Assembly: GCF_020907985.1 (NCBI RefSeq)
Contig: NZ_JAJJPA010000001.1
Coordinates: forward strand, 248,001 to 312,000
DNA from: Kitasatospora humi
GTDB taxonomy: Bacteria; Actinomycetota; Actinomycetes; Streptomycetales; Streptomycetaceae
Length of the DNA: 64,000 bases
Direction: 5' to 3'
Shown: one piece after another, positions 24,471 through 32,944 of the stretch
Layout: every line of letters begins with the position of its first letter
How positions within the stretch are numbered: position 1 is the first letter of the stretch
Made by a program: the position numbers and the translations under genes
Notes under the pieces: generated by a model
The model's database searches: none
What the model was told of the DNA's origin: nothing
Seen by the model: only the letters and a program-made list of their open reading frames with translations

Positions 24471-25745
24471 TCAGGCGACCGGCTCGGGCGTGGGCTGCGG
24501 CGCCCGCGAGGCCTGGAAGGGGGAGCCGAGGGAGAGGATGATCAGCGCGGAGCCGGCGGTCAGGGCGGCGCAGATCAGCACGATCATCTGGTAACTGCCG
24601 GTCATGTCCCGCAGTACCGCGCCGAGCTGGCTGCCGCCCGCCACCCCGAGGGCGTGCACCATCCAGGTCAGGCCCATGGCGGTGCCCCTCACCTCGGCCG
24701 GGAGCACCTGGGCGATCCACAGCGACGACGCGATGACGGAGGCCAGGTAGCTCAGGCCGAAGACGATGCCGAACAGCATCACGCCGGCCTGGGACGGCGC
24801 CGCCCAGACCAGCAGCATGGCCAGGCAGCGGGCGGCGTAGGCGCCGACGAGCACCTGCTTGACCAGCTTGCGGTCGCAGAGCCAGCCGGCCAGCAGGCTG
24901 CCGGCGATCTCGAACACACCGAGCACGGCGACGGCCGACGAACTGACCGTGCCGCCCATGTGGTGGTCCGTCATCAGCGGCACGAAGTGCACGTCGATGA
25001 AGGCCATGGTGAAGCCGCAGCCGACGAAGGCGAGTGCCAGCCGGCGCAGCGGCGCGGCGCGCAGGCACAACCGCACCCGGGCGCCCAGGGACTGGAGTCC
25101 GGGCCGGTCCTCGGCACCGCCGGCGGGCTTGGACGCGGTCAGCCGGTCGGACTGCCGGGCCAGCACCAGCGACAGCGGCGTCAGTACGACGAGGAAGACC
25201 ACGCCGATGCCCTCCAGCACGGTCTGCCAGCTGTACCGGCCGCCGAGCCAGGACCAGAGCGGCACGAGCACCACGAACCCGACGGCGGCACCGTTGGTGA
25301 TCAGGGCGTAGCTGAGGCCCTTGCGTCCGTCCTGGAACAGCTGGTCGACGAAGACGCCGAGCGGGACGTAGGACAGCATGGTCACGGCCAGCGCGGCGAC
25401 CAGGCAGTAGACCACGACGAACAGCCAGAGCTGCCCGGACAGTGCGCACCCGATCATGGCCAGGCCGGCCAGGAAGGTGCCGACCGCGAGGGTGCGGGCG
25501 CCGCCGATCCGGTCGGCGATGCCGCCGACCAGCGGCGAGGCGAGTGCGGTGGTGACCGCGAACAGCGTGGCGGCCCACGCCAGGCCGGACCGGGAGACCC
25601 CGAAGGAGTGGGCTATCGGCAGGAAGTACACCTGGAAGGTGTTCTTCAGGGCCGAGCCGGCCAGGGTGAGCAGGAAGGCGGCGGAGGCGAGGATCGCGAG
25701 GGCTGAGCGGCCTGGCACGGGTGTGGAGGAGCGGGCAGTCGGCAT
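24471..25745 (-). CDS. MFS transporter
   Basis: A 424-residue major facilitator protein with about 12 helices. Seen: the loop 2-3 signature in SPLVGGIADRIGGARTLAVGTFLAGL (about 69-94), YVPLGVFVDQLFQDGRKGLSYALITNG, the central hydrophilic loop RQSDRLTASKPAGGAEDRPGLQSLGARVRLC and the second-half AGSLLAGWLCDRKLVKQVLVGAYAAR. It resembles monocarboxylate/oxalate-formate-type MFS members. The start at ATG 25743-25745 lacks a strong Shine-Dalgarno. It lies downstream of the mycothiol-dependent dehydrogenase on the same strand (182 bp gap). The substrate is unknown. Confidence 0.87.
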   Translation of the reverse strand: MPTARSSTPVPGRSALAILASAAFLLTLAGSALKNTFQVYFLPIAHSFGVSRSGLAWAATLFAVTTALASPLVGGIADRIGGARTLAVGTFLAGLAMIGCALSGQLWLFVVVYCLVAALAVTMLSYVPLGVFVDQLFQDGRKGLSYALITNGAAVGFVVLVPLWSWLGGRYSWQTVLEGIGVVFLVVLTPLSLVLARQSDRLTASKPAGGAEDRPGLQSLGARVRLCLRAAPLRRLALAFVGCGFTMAFIDVHFVPLMTDHHMGGTVSSSAVAVLGVFEIAGSLLAGWLCDRKLVKQVLVGAYAARCLAMLLVWAAPSQAGVMLFGIVFGLSYLASVIASSLWIAQVLPAEVRGTAMGLTWMVHALGVAGGSQLGAVLRDMTGSYQMIVLICAALTAGSALIILSLGSPFQASRAPQPTPEPVA

Positions 25746-25826
25746 GGAATCGCTTTCGAGGAGGGACGGGCGGGGTGCCCGGGGCCGGCGGCTGCGGCCG
25801 GCCCCCGGGCGCGGGACGATCCTGTG

Positions 25827-25935
25827 CGCGTCAGTCGGGGGATGACATCGGTCCAGGAGGACGTCGGTCGGGGATGACGTCGGACGGCGGTGACGTCGGG
25901 TGGGACGACGCTGGTCGGGGGACGACGTCAGTCGA
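25827..25935. repeat. Degenerate 16-bp repeats with TGACGTCGG cores
   Basis: About seven imperfect units of GTCGGGGATGACGTCG type between the dehydrogenase stop and the MFS start. The last unit overlaps the 3' end of the dehydrogenase gene. Confidence 0.75.
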
Positions 25936-27019
25936 GGACGACGACGCTGCGCAGCACGTCGCCCCGGCCCATGGCGGCGAAGGCCGCTTCGACGTCCATC
26001 AGGCCGATCCGCTCGGTGACGAAGCGGTCGAGCGGCAGCCGGCCCTGGAGGTGCAGGTCGACCAGCGCGGGGAAGTCCCGGGACGGCAGGCAGTCGCCGT
26101 ACCAGGAGGTCTTGTAGGTGCCCCCGCGCAGGAAGGCGTCCAGCAGCGGCATCTCCAGCCGCATGGTCGAGTCGGGGCGGGCCACCAGCACGAAGGTGCC
26201 GCCCAGGCTGCGGGCGTAGAACGCCTGGCGCCAGGTCTCCTCCTGGCCGGCGGCGTCGATGACCACGTCCGCGCCGAGCCCGTCGGTGAGCCCCCGGATG
26301 CCGGCGACCACGTCCGTGGACCCGTCGGCGAGGATGACGTCGGTGGCCCCGAACTCCCGGGCCCAGTCGAGCTTGCGGGCGTCGATGTCCACCGCGATGA
26401 TCCGGGTGGCGCCGGCCAGCCGGGCGCCGGCCACCGCGGCGGAGCCCACGCCGCCGACACCGATGACGGCGACGGTGTCGCCCGGGGCGACCTGGCCGGT
26501 GTTCATCGAGGCGCCGAGGCCGGACATCATGCCGCACCCGAGCAGACCGGCCACCGCCGGGTCCACCGCCGGGTCGACCGGGGTGGCCTGACCGCTGTGC
26601 ACCAGGGTGAGTTCGGCCATCGCGCCGATCCCGAGGGCGGCCGAGAGCGGCTCGCCGGTGGTCAGCCGCATCTGCTGGCCGGCCGTGAAGTCGTCCATGC
26701 AGGCGGTCGGTACGCCGCGCCGGCAGGGGCGGCAACGCCCGCACACGGCTCGCCAGTTGAGGATGACGAAGTCACCCGGCCGGACGTTCGTCACGCCGGG
26801 GCCGATCTGGTCGACCACGCCGGACGCCTCGTGGCCGAGCAGGAACGGGTAGTTGTCGTTGATGACCCCGTCACGGTAGTGCAGGTCGGTGTGGCAGACA
26901 CCACACGCCTGGACGCGGACCGTCACCTCACCCGGGCCGGGATCCGGCACCACGATCTCGCGGACCTCGACCGGCCGACCCCGTCCCGGCGCGACCACGG
27001 CCTTGACCGTCTGAGCCAT
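25928..27019 (-). CDS. S-(hydroxymethyl)mycothiol dehydrogenase-like zinc alcohol dehydrogenase
   Basis: A 363-residue zinc-containing dehydrogenase very like mycothiol-dependent formaldehyde dehydrogenase/nitrosothiol reductase (MscR/AdhE2). That enzyme oxidises the mycothiol adduct of formaldehyde with NAD+. Seen: catalytic zinc Cys in [49 protein letters not shown] (structural zinc cysteines), the [17 protein letters not shown] segment, cofactor motif [12 protein letters not shown], and [14 protein letters not shown]-like [19 protein letters not shown] that marks this subgroup. The end is [16 protein letters not shown] precedes the ATG. Role: aldehyde/NO detoxification. Confidence 0.88.
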   Translation of the reverse strand: MAQTVKAVVAPGRGRPVEVREIVVPDPGPGEVTVRVQACGVCHTDLHYRDGVINDNYPFLLGHEASGVVDQIGPGVTNVRPGDFVILNWRAVCGRCRPCRRGVPTACMDDFTAGQQMRLTTGEPLSAALGIGAMAELTLVHSGQATPVDPAVDPAVAGLLGCGMMSGLGASMNTGQVAPGDTVAVIGVGGVGSAAVAGARLAGATRIIAVDIDARKLDWAREFGATDVILADGSTDVVAGIRGLTDGLGADVVIDAAGQEETWRQAFYARSLGGTFVLVARPDSTMRLEMPLLDAFLRGGTYKTSWYGDCLPSRDFPALVDLHLQGRLPLDRFVTERIGLMDVEAAFAAMGRGDVLRSVVVLD

Positions 27020-27099
27020 GACTGAACTTCCTTTCTCAGGGCCGCGGGCCGGTGAACGCCCGCGGCATCGATGGGGCCGGCCGGCGGCTCGGTGCCGCC

Positions 27100-27222
27100 G
27101 GATCCGGCCGGGATCTCATCCAGGTACGGAGCGTTCAATTCCGCCCAAGGCACCAGCCGTTGGGCGTCGAGCCCGTTGCCGGACCGCAACTCGGCCCGGT
27201 TGAGCCTGCGTAACACTGCCAT
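27100..27222 (-). pseudogene. Possible cupin protein, N-terminal stub
   Basis: From ATG 27220-27222 (GAGG upstream) the frame reads MAVLRRLNRAELRSGNGLDA then QRLVPWAELNAPY, which I recognise as the start of small actinobacterial cupin proteins. The expected continuation with the His-rich cupin motifs is absent and the frame turns into unrelated sequence ([14 protein letters not shown]). The identification rests on a short stretch only. Confidence 0.35.
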
Positions 27223-27337
27223 GGAAGGGTGACCTCGCCTCAGTTCCGTGCGGATCATTCTGTGTGGATCAGTGCCGTGCGGGCAACGGGTGAGAAGCGC
27301 CGACCAGTTCGGGATGGCCTGGTCATGGTGCTCAGGC

Positions 27338-27390
27338 CGTCGGTGTCCCCGTCGGTGTCCCCGTCGGTGGGCAGGTCGGTGGGCAGGTCG
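27338..27390. repeat. Two 12-bp tandem repeat types
   Basis: CCGTCGGTGTCC occurs two and a half times, followed by two TCGGTGGGCAGG units. They lie in the 482-bp gap 27223-27704, which otherwise holds only the hairpin at 27459. Confidence 0.85.
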
Positions 27391-27458
27391 GCGGCGTTCC
27401 ACTGGAGCGGGTCGCCGGCGCGCAGGGTGGTGAAGCGGGGGCGCCCGGCGTCATGACG

Positions 27459-27483
27459 TCGCCGACCCCTGAGGGGTCGGCGA
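27459..27483. terminator. 11-bp perfect hairpin with TGA loop
   Basis: 27459-27469 pairs with 27473-27483. It lies 220 bp beyond the leftward small membrane protein gene and may end that transcript. Confidence 0.55.
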
Positions 27484-27704
27484 GGGGTCGGAGTGGTCGG
27501 TGCGGTGCGTCGCGCCACGGCAGTCGGGCGCGGGCCCGGGCGGGCACGGAGTCGCCCCGGTCGGCGAGCGCCGGCCGGGGCGGCGGTGGGTCGGAAACAG
27601 TGGCCCGGGCTGGGCGGTTCCGGGGCCGGCCGGCCGCTCGCAGCGAAGGCCACCGGTGAGCGGGCCGGCAGGCATGTGAAGGCGCCGACGCCTGTCGCGG
27701 CCCG

Positions 27705-27878
27705 TCAGAATGCCATGAACATCAGGATGATGAAGATGATGGCGAAGAGGATCCCGAGCCATGCCCAGGTGTAGCGGGATCGCCCGCTGTGGTCTGCCGG
27801 ACCGCCACCCCGGGGTCGGGTCTCCGGGAACTGTGGGTCGTCCGGCCGGTCGCGTGAATAGAACTCCGGGTCGGTCAT
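27705..27878 (-). CDS. Small single-helix membrane protein
   Basis: 57 residues: a hydrophilic, Pro/Asp/Arg-rich N-terminus (MTDPEFYSRDRPDDPQ) followed by one C-terminal helix, WAWLGILFAIIFIILMFMAF (about 38-57). AGGAGG lies 9 nt before ATG 27876-27878, the best ribosome site in the area. It has its own sigma-B-type promoter. It resembles the many tiny stress-induced streptomycete membrane proteins; I cannot assign a family with confidence. Confidence 0.8.
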   Translation of the reverse strand: MTDPEFYSRDRPDDPQFPETRPRGGGPADHSGRSRYTWAWLGILFAIIFIILMFMAF

Positions 27879-27914
27879 GGCTTTGACCTCCTGCCCAAAC
27901 CGTGTGGCGTGCGG

Positions 27915-27939
27915 CTACCCGTTTTTCCCCGCTCGACAC
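27915..27939 (-). promoter_or_regulatory. Sigma-B-type promoter (GTGT-N15-GGGTAG)
   Basis: GTGT is the complement of 27936-27939 and GGGTAG the complement of 27915-27920, 36 nt before the small membrane protein start. Confidence 0.7.
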
Positions 27940-28086
27940 GGCGATCCGGCGACGGCCGTCGTCCCGTCGGACGACGGCCGGTGTCCGCCGGGGCGACGGC
28001 CGCTGTCCCGTCCACCCGCCGGTGGCCACCCGGGCCCGGGATCCGCCGATTCACCGGACCCGGTACGTGCTTGCCGACCGGCCCGG

Positions 28087-29271
28087 TCAGGGGCGGAAGA
28101 CGACCTTCACCACGCCGTCCGCCTTGCGCTGGAACATGTCGTAGGCCGACGGCGCCTCCGTCAGCGGCAGGTGGTGGGTGGCGAAGCCCTCGACGCCGAG
28201 TGGATCCTCGTCGCTGAGCAGCGGCAGCAGGTCGTCGACCCAGCGGCGCACGTTGGCCTGGCCCATGCGCAGCTGGATCTGCTTGTCGAAGAGGGTGAGC
28301 ATGGGCATCGGGTCGGTCATGCCGCCGTAGACGCCGGAGAGGGAGATGGTGCCGCCGCGGCGGACCATGTCGATGGCCAGGTGAAGCGCGTGCAGCCGGT
28401 CCACGCCGGCGCGGCGCATGAGGCGTTCGGCCACGGTGTCCGGCAGCAGGCCGGTCAGGCGCTGGGCCTTCTCGGCGATCGGCGAGCCGTGGGCCTCCAT
28501 GCCGACGGCGTCGATGACCGCGTGCGGGCCGAGGCCGTCGGTGAGGTCGCGCACGACGTCGGCGATGTGCTCACCGTGCTCGTTCAGGTCGAGGGCGGTG
28601 ATGCCGCGCTCACGGGCCCGGGCCAGGCGCTCCGGAACCAGGTCGATGCCGATGACCTTCTCGACGCCGCGCTGCGCGGCGATGCGGCAGCTCATGTCGC
28701 CGATCGGGCCCAGGCCGAGGACGGCGAGGCTGCCGCCGTCGGGAACGGCGGCGTACTCGACGGCCTGCCAGGCGGTGGGCAGGACGTCCGACAGGAAGAC
28801 GAACCGGTCGTCGGGCGGACCGTCGACCACCTTGATCGGCAGGGTGTCGCCGAACGGCACCCGCAGGAGTTCCGCCTGACCGCCGGGCACCTGGCCGTAG
28901 AGCTTCGTGTAGCCGAAGAGTGCGGCGCCGTTGCCGTACTCGGTGACCTGGGTGGTCTCGCACTGCGAGTGCAGGCCGGCGGTGCACAGGCGGCAGGTGC
29001 CGCAGCTGACGTTGAACGGGACCACCACCCGGTCGCCCGGTTGCAGTGCCGTGACCCCGGGGCCGGTCTCGCGGACCGTCCCCATCGCCTCGTGGCCCAG
29101 GATGTCGCCCGGGTCGAGGAAGGGGCCCAGGACCTCGTAGAGGTGCAGGTCCGATCCGCACAGGCCGGTACTGGTCACCTCGACGATCACGTCGGTCGGG
29201 TCCTTCAGGCGGGGGTCGGGGACTTCCTCCACACGGACGTCACGCCGGCCGTGCCATGTGACTGCTCGCAT
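28087..29271 (-). CDS. Zinc-dependent alcohol dehydrogenase
   Basis: A 394-residue medium-chain dehydrogenase of the formaldehyde-dehydrogenase-like (FDH_like/Tdh) group. Seen: MRAVTWHGRRDVRVEEVPDP start, catalytic zinc in TGLCGSDLHLYEVLGPFLDPGDILGHEAMG, structural zinc cysteines in VSCGTCRLCTAGLHSQC, cofactor loop VLGLGPIGDMSCRIAAQRG, GAG-type extension HGSPIAEKAQRLTG and the C-terminal PSAYDMFQRKADGVVKVVFRP. GGAGG lies 8 nt before the ATG. It sits 68 bp behind YihY copy 3 on the same strand, so it may be read from that gene's stress promoter. The substrate is unknown. Confidence 0.9.
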   Translation of the reverse strand: MRAVTWHGRRDVRVEEVPDPRLKDPTDVIVEVTSTGLCGSDLHLYEVLGPFLDPGDILGHEAMGTVRETGPGVTALQPGDRVVVPFNVSCGTCRLCTAGLHSQCETTQVTEYGNGAALFGYTKLYGQVPGGQAELLRVPFGDTLPIKVVDGPPDDRFVFLSDVLPTAWQAVEYAAVPDGGSLAVLGLGPIGDMSCRIAAQRGVEKVIGIDLVPERLARARERGITALDLNEHGEHIADVVRDLTDGLGPHAVIDAVGMEAHGSPIAEKAQRLTGLLPDTVAERLMRRAGVDRLHALHLAIDMVRRGGTISLSGVYGGMTDPMPMLTLFDKQIQLRMGQANVRRWVDDLLPLLSDEDPLGVEGFATHHLPLTEAPSAYDMFQRKADGVVKVVFRP

Positions 29272-29339
29272 CGTCCGGTCCTCCGTTTCCGGTTCGCGGC
29301 CGACCGACTGCTGTCGGTACCAGGCCGGTTGCTCATGGG

Positions 29340-30296
29340 TCAGGGATCCTTGAACCGCACCCGGACGTCCTGCTCCGGGCGTCGGGCCTCCTGGCGCGCG
29401 ATCGCCTCGAGGACCTTGCGGTCCGCGCCGGTCAGCGGGGGCTGGACGAGGCTGCGCGGCCACAGGCGCCGGGCCAGCACGACGTTCATCTCGGCGGCGT
29501 AGACGGTCAGTTGGGCGCCGATGAAGAGCCAGGACAACAGGCCGATGACGGTGCCGAAGAACCCGTAGATCTGGTCGGCGTGGCGCAGTTGGTGCGCCAC
29601 CAGGGCGCCGCCGAGCGCCTGGAGGATGGTCCACAGCGGCCCGGCGAACAGGCACCCGGGCACCAGGCGCCGCCACGGCACGTCGCGCGGGGTGAGCGTC
29701 CGGAAGCAGACCAGGAAGAGCCCGGTGTTGAGCAGCGCGGACAGCACCAGGCCGCCCACGGCCGCGGCCGGTCCACCGACCGTGCTGATGGTCAGCTGGG
29801 CGGCGGCGGTGCTCAGGAGCAGGCCGGTGCCCAGGATCACGAAGAGCAGCAGGCCCCGGCCCAGCCGGGGGAAGTAGCCGGGGCGGCGACGGCCCGGGAC
29901 GTTCCAGACCTGCGCCATGGCGAACTGCAGCGTCTGGGTGACGCCGAGCGCGCCGTAGAGGAGGCCGAGTAGGCCGATGCCCAGAGCCAGCCCGCTGCCC
30001 TGCACCGAGTGCACGTTCTGCCGCAGCTGGTTCCCGATGATCGGGAAGTCGGCGAGCGCCGAGTTGACCACGGCCTGCTGGGCGCCCGGATGACCGTGCA
30101 GCACGAAGCCCAGCGCGGTGCTGAGCAGGAGGAGCAGCGGGATCAGCGACATGAAGCCGAAGTACGTGATGAGCACCGCGAGCTGGCCGCCGCGGTCATC
30201 GCCGTACTTCTTGACGACGCCCACCACGAAACCCGGCACGGTCATCCGCTGCTGGGCCCGGTCGACCGCTCGCACGAGTCGTTCGACGACGTTCAC
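29340..30296 (-). CDS. YihY/BrkB family membrane protein (copy 3)
   Basis: A 318-residue YihY/BrkB family protein. Seen: GDDRGGQLAVLITYFGFMSLIPLLLLLSTALGF, GLLGLLYGALGVTQTLQFAMAQVWNVPGR, RTLTPRDVPWRRLVPGCLFAGPLWTILQALGG, and IYGFFGTVIGLLSWLFIGAQLTVYAAEMNVVLARRLWPR. GTG 30294-30296 was chosen because GGAGGTGA is correctly spaced; upstream residues would be low-complexity. A sigma-B-type promoter is 28 nt upstream. Function unknown. Confidence 0.9.
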   Translation of the reverse strand: MNVVERLVRAVDRAQQRMTVPGFVVGVVKKYGDDRGGQLAVLITYFGFMSLIPLLLLLSTALGFVLHGHPGAQQAVVNSALADFPIIGNQLRQNVHSVQGSGLALGIGLLGLLYGALGVTQTLQFAMAQVWNVPGRRRPGYFPRLGRGLLLFVILGTGLLLSTAAAQLTISTVGGPAAAVGGLVLSALLNTGLFLVCFRTLTPRDVPWRRLVPGCLFAGPLWTILQALGGALVAHQLRHADQIYGFFGTVIGLLSWLFIGAQLTVYAAEMNVVLARRLWPRSLVQPPLTGADRKVLEAIARQEARRPEQDVRVRFKDP

Positions 30297-30324
30297 GGGC
30301 CGCTCACCTCCACAGCACGTGCGT

Positions 30325-30350
30325 CTACCCGGAAGGCCCGCCCCCCACGC
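30325..30350 (-). promoter_or_regulatory. Sigma-B-type promoter of YihY copy 3 (GCGT-N16-GGGTAG)
   Basis: GCGT is the complement of 30347-30350 and GGGTAG (then ACG) the complement of 30325-30330. Confidence 0.6.
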
Positions 30351-30394
30351 TTGGTCCTCGGCACCTCCCGGAGCCGCCACCGGCGCGCCGAACC

Positions 30395-30763
30395 TCAGGT
30401 CTTCTCCTCCAGCCCGATGGCCTGCTCCAGGTCTTCCTCCGCCTGGCGCTTCTCGCCCTGCAGCTGTTCCAGCACGGCCGAGGCGATCGCGTCGAGCTTG
30501 CGCTGGATCGCGTGCTCGGCCCGCCGTTCGGAGTTCTTGAGCAGGGCGATCAGGAGCAGCGTCACCGCTGTCATGGCGTCGCCGGCCGCCAGCTGCGCGG
30601 AGAGCGGCAGGCCCAGGGCGTGGACGATCACGAACGCGGCGACGAGCAGCGTGCAGATGAGGTAGAAGAGCGGGGAGCCGGTGAAGTTCGACGCCGCTTC
30701 GGCGAGGTGCTCGAACGGGCCGCGCCCGTGCCGGCTTCGTTCCGCAGGATGTCGGACGGTCAT
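30395..30763 (-). CDS. Low-affinity iron permease family protein (small)
   Basis: A 122-residue two-helix membrane protein resembling the low-affinity iron permease family. Seen: FEHLAEAASNFTGSPLFYLICTLLVAAFVIVHAL and DAMTAVTLLLIALLKNSERRAEHAIQRKLDAIASAVLEQ, then an acidic coiled tail. Iron transport is not demonstrated for such short bacterial members. The ATG at 30761-30763 has GGGTAG exactly 9 nt upstream and no Shine-Dalgarno, suggesting a leaderless mRNA; the best -35 (GCGT, complement of 30797-30800) is 18 bp away, longer than usual. It is divergent from the iron redox cassette. Confidence 0.82.
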   Translation of the reverse strand: MTVRHPAERSRHGRGPFEHLAEAASNFTGSPLFYLICTLLVAAFVIVHALGLPLSAQLAAGDAMTAVTLLLIALLKNSERRAEHAIQRKLDAIASAVLEQLQGEKRQAEEDLEQAIGLEEKT

Positions 30764-30823
30764 GGCGGGCGCCTACCCCGGTCGGCGGGAGTCACCACGC
30801 CGCCCCGGTCCGGATCCGCCCCC

Positions 30824-30849
30824 GTTTGGGGTTCGCGGCGTCCGGGCAG
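30824..30849 (+). promoter_or_regulatory. Sigma-B-like promoter of the iron redox cassette (GTTT-N16-GGGCAG)
   Basis: GTTT 30824-30827 and GGGCAG 30844-30849. It is 156 bp before the start at 31006, with the repeat at 30868 in the leader. Confidence 0.45.
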
Positions 30850-30867
30850 TCGCAGGCACATGGACCG

Positions 30868-30955
30868 TGCACCCCTCGAGCCGTGCACCGGGGAGGGCGG
30901 CGCACCGCAGGAGGGCGGCGCACCCGGGAGGGGCCGTGCACCGGGGGAGCGAGTG
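30868..30955. repeat. Degenerate GTGCACCGGGGAGGGCGGCGCACC repeats in leader
   Basis: Alternating GTGCACC/GGCGCACC and GGGAGG-type blocks in about three imperfect copies between the candidate promoter and the redox enzyme start. Confidence 0.65.
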
Positions 30956-31005
30956 CTGTCGCTGGAGCCGCCCCCGCCGAGGACTACCGCGAGCCGCCAT
31001 CGGAG

Positions 31006-32151
31006 ATGAGTACCGTGTCCGAACTCCTCACCAAGACGGCTGGGGCGCAGCCCGCCCTGCCGACCGCCCGCGGACCGGTGAGCGCGGCGGTGCTGACCGC
31101 GCTGCGTTCCGAGCCCCCGGCGCCGGGCCGCCCCGGGCCGGCGTCGGGGCCCTGGTGCGAGGACGCGCTCGGTCGCACGATCGTTGATGCCCGGGGTGAG
31201 GACGTGCGGGGCGGGGAGGCCTGGGGCGAGATCGCCCGGGACGGGGACGCCTGGGGCGAGGATGTCCAACTCGCCCTCTACGCCTGCTACGAGCTCCACT
31301 ACCAGGGCTTCGACGGCGTCGATCCCGGCTGGGAATGGCAGCCCGAGTTGCTGGCGCTCCGCGGGCGGCTCGAACGCGGCTACCTGGCCGCGCTGCACGC
31401 CGCCGTCGGCCCACCGCAACCGCTCGCCCGGGCATTGGACCGGCTGCTCGTCGAACCGGCCGACGGCAGTGGCCCCTCCCACCACCTGCTGGCCGAGGGC
31501 CGGCGCTGGCAGGCCCGCGAGTATCTGGTGCACCGCTCGCTGTACCAGCTCAAGGAGGCCGATCCGCAGTTGTGGGCGGTGCCGCGGCTGCCCGTCCCGG
31601 CCAAGGCCGCCATGATGGCCGTGCAGTACGACGAGTACGGCGCGGGCCGTCCGGAGCGGGCGCACGCCCGGCTGTTCGCCGAGGCGATGGCCGACTTCGG
31701 TCTCGATCCCGGCTACGGCCGCTACCTGGACGCGGTGCCTGCCCCCGCGCTGGCCGTGGTCAACATGATGACCATGTTCGGACTGCACCGGGCCCTGCGC
31801 GGCGCGCTGGTCGGCCAGTTCGCCGCGCTGGAGATCACCTCGTCGCCCGGCGCCGAACGGCTGGCCACGGCGTTCGAACGGCTGGGGGCCTCCCCGGCCG
31901 GCACCCGGTTCCACCGCGAGCACGTGCTCGCCGACGCCGTGCACGAGCAGCTGGTGCGGCACACCGTCATCGAACCGCTGGTCGGCCAGGAACCGGCACT
32001 CGCGGCCGACATCGCCTTCGGCATCGCGGCGACCGGCGCCACCGAGGACCGGCTCGGCGATCACCTGGTGGCGGCGTGGCGCGGCGGGCGCAGCTCGTTG
32101 CGGGTGCCGTTGCCCGACGCGCCGGCCGGCGGCGGGGCGGGCCAGGGGTGA
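31006..32151 (+). CDS. Iron-containing redox enzyme family protein (heme-oxygenase-like diiron fold)
   Basis: A 381-residue all-helical protein of the iron-containing redox (heme-oxygenase-like) family. Such folds bind one or two irons and catalyse oxidations; the substrate here is unknown. Possible ligand-bearing stretches are ACYELHYQGFDGVD (about 92-105), AVQYDEYGAGRPERAHARLF (about 205-224) and HREHVLADAVHEQLVRH (about 305-321), rich in ordered Glu/Asp/His. The first 70 residues look disordered. ATG 31006 has GGAG close upstream. It is followed by a HemK2-like methyltransferase and a CDGSH protein, a trio I recall as recurring in streptomycetes. Confidence 0.85.
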   Translation: MSTVSELLTKTAGAQPALPTARGPVSAAVLTALRSEPPAPGRPGPASGPWCEDALGRTIVDARGEDVRGGEAWGEIARDGDAWGEDVQLALYACYELHYQGFDGVDPGWEWQPELLALRGRLERGYLAALHAAVGPPQPLARALDRLLVEPADGSGPSHHLLAEGRRWQAREYLVHRSLYQLKEADPQLWAVPRLPVPAKAAMMAVQYDEYGAGRPERAHARLFAEAMADFGLDPGYGRYLDAVPAPALAVVNMMTMFGLHRALRGALVGQFAALEITSSPGAERLATAFERLGASPAGTRFHREHVLADAVHEQLVRHTVIEPLVGQEPALAADIAFGIAATGATEDRLGDHLVAAWRGGRSSLRVPLPDAPAGGGAGQG

Positions 32152-32268
32152 CCCCGCCGCTGTGGGGCGGGCCAGGGGTGACCCGGGCTCGCGCCGACCG
32201 GCCCGGGTGGCCGGTACCGCAGTCAGCCGTATGGCCGACCGGCACCGCAGTCCGCCGCATGGCCGACC
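32134..32268. repeat. Two pairs of short direct repeats
   Basis: A 21-bp unit at 32134-32154 recurs at 32164-32184 (the first copy spans the redox gene stop codon). A 28-bp unit at 32213-32240 recurs at 32241-32268. Confidence 0.85.
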
Positions 32269-32290
32269 GGATCCCGGGCAGACGCCGGCC

Positions 32291-32944
32291 ATGCTGCTCT
32301 TCCGACCGCCCGGCGTCTACCCGGCGCAGGGCGACACCGAGCTGCTCATCGAGGCGCTGCGGCAGGAGGGCCCGCGCCCGGGCACCCGGCTGCTGGACCT
32401 CGGTACCGGCAGCGGCGCGGTGGCGCTGGCCGGGGCGGCGCTCGGCGCCGAGGTGACCGCGGTCGACCTCTCCCGGCTCGCCCTTGCCAGCACCTGGGTC
32501 AACGCCCGCCTCCGGCACCGCCGTGTCCGGCTGCGCCGGGGCGACCTGACCGACCCGGTGACCTCCGCCCGCTTCGACCTCGTGGTGAGCAATCCACCGT
32601 ACGTGCCGGCGGCCGACGCCGCGCCACCGCGGCGCGGCGTCGCCAGGGCATGGGATGCCGGGCCCGACGGGCGGCTGCTGCTGGACCGGATCTGCCGGCA
32701 GGCGCCCGCCGTGCTGGCCCGGGGCGGAGTGCTGCTGGTCGTCCAGTCGTCGTTGGCCCGCCCCCGGGCGACCCTGGCCATGCTGCGCCGGGCCGGCCTG
32801 GCCGCACGGGTGGTGGCCGCCCGTACCCAGCCGTTCGGGCCCGTGCTGACGGCCCGGGCGGGTTGGCTGGAACGGCGCGGAATCATCGCCGACGGACAGC
32901 GGGACGAGACCCTCGTGGTGATCCGCGGTGTGCGGGCCGACTGA
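32291..32944 (+). CDS. HemK2/MTQ2-like protein methyltransferase
   Basis: A 217-residue class I SAM methyltransferase. Seen: LLFRPPGVYPAQGDTELLIE, SAM loop LLDLGTGSGAVALAGAALGA (about 37-56), VTAVDLSRLAL, and the NPPY catalytic motif in DLVVSNPPYVPAADA (about 97-111) that marks N-methyltransferases of glutamine or DNA bases. HemK2/MTQ2 relatives methylate a Gln in a protein; the target here is unknown. The start is ATG 32291, the family N-terminus; the upstream sequence is repetitive. Its 3' end overlaps the CDGSH gene by 17 bp. Confidence 0.85.
   Translation: MLLFRPPGVYPAQGDTELLIEALRQEGPRPGTRLLDLGTGSGAVALAGAALGAEVTAVDLSRLALASTWVNARLRHRRVRLRRGDLTDPVTSARFDLVVSNPPYVPAADAAPPRRGVARAWDAGPDGRLLLDRICRQAPAVLARGGVLLVVQSSLARPRATLAMLRRAGLAARVVAARTQPFGPVLTARAGWLERRGIIADGQRDETLVVIRGVRAD

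Noticed and set aside
24250-24594. Rightward 114-codon frame between the SDR and MFS genes
   Set aside because: Pro/Gly/Arg low-complexity, no ribosome site, and it runs into the antisense of the MFS gene.
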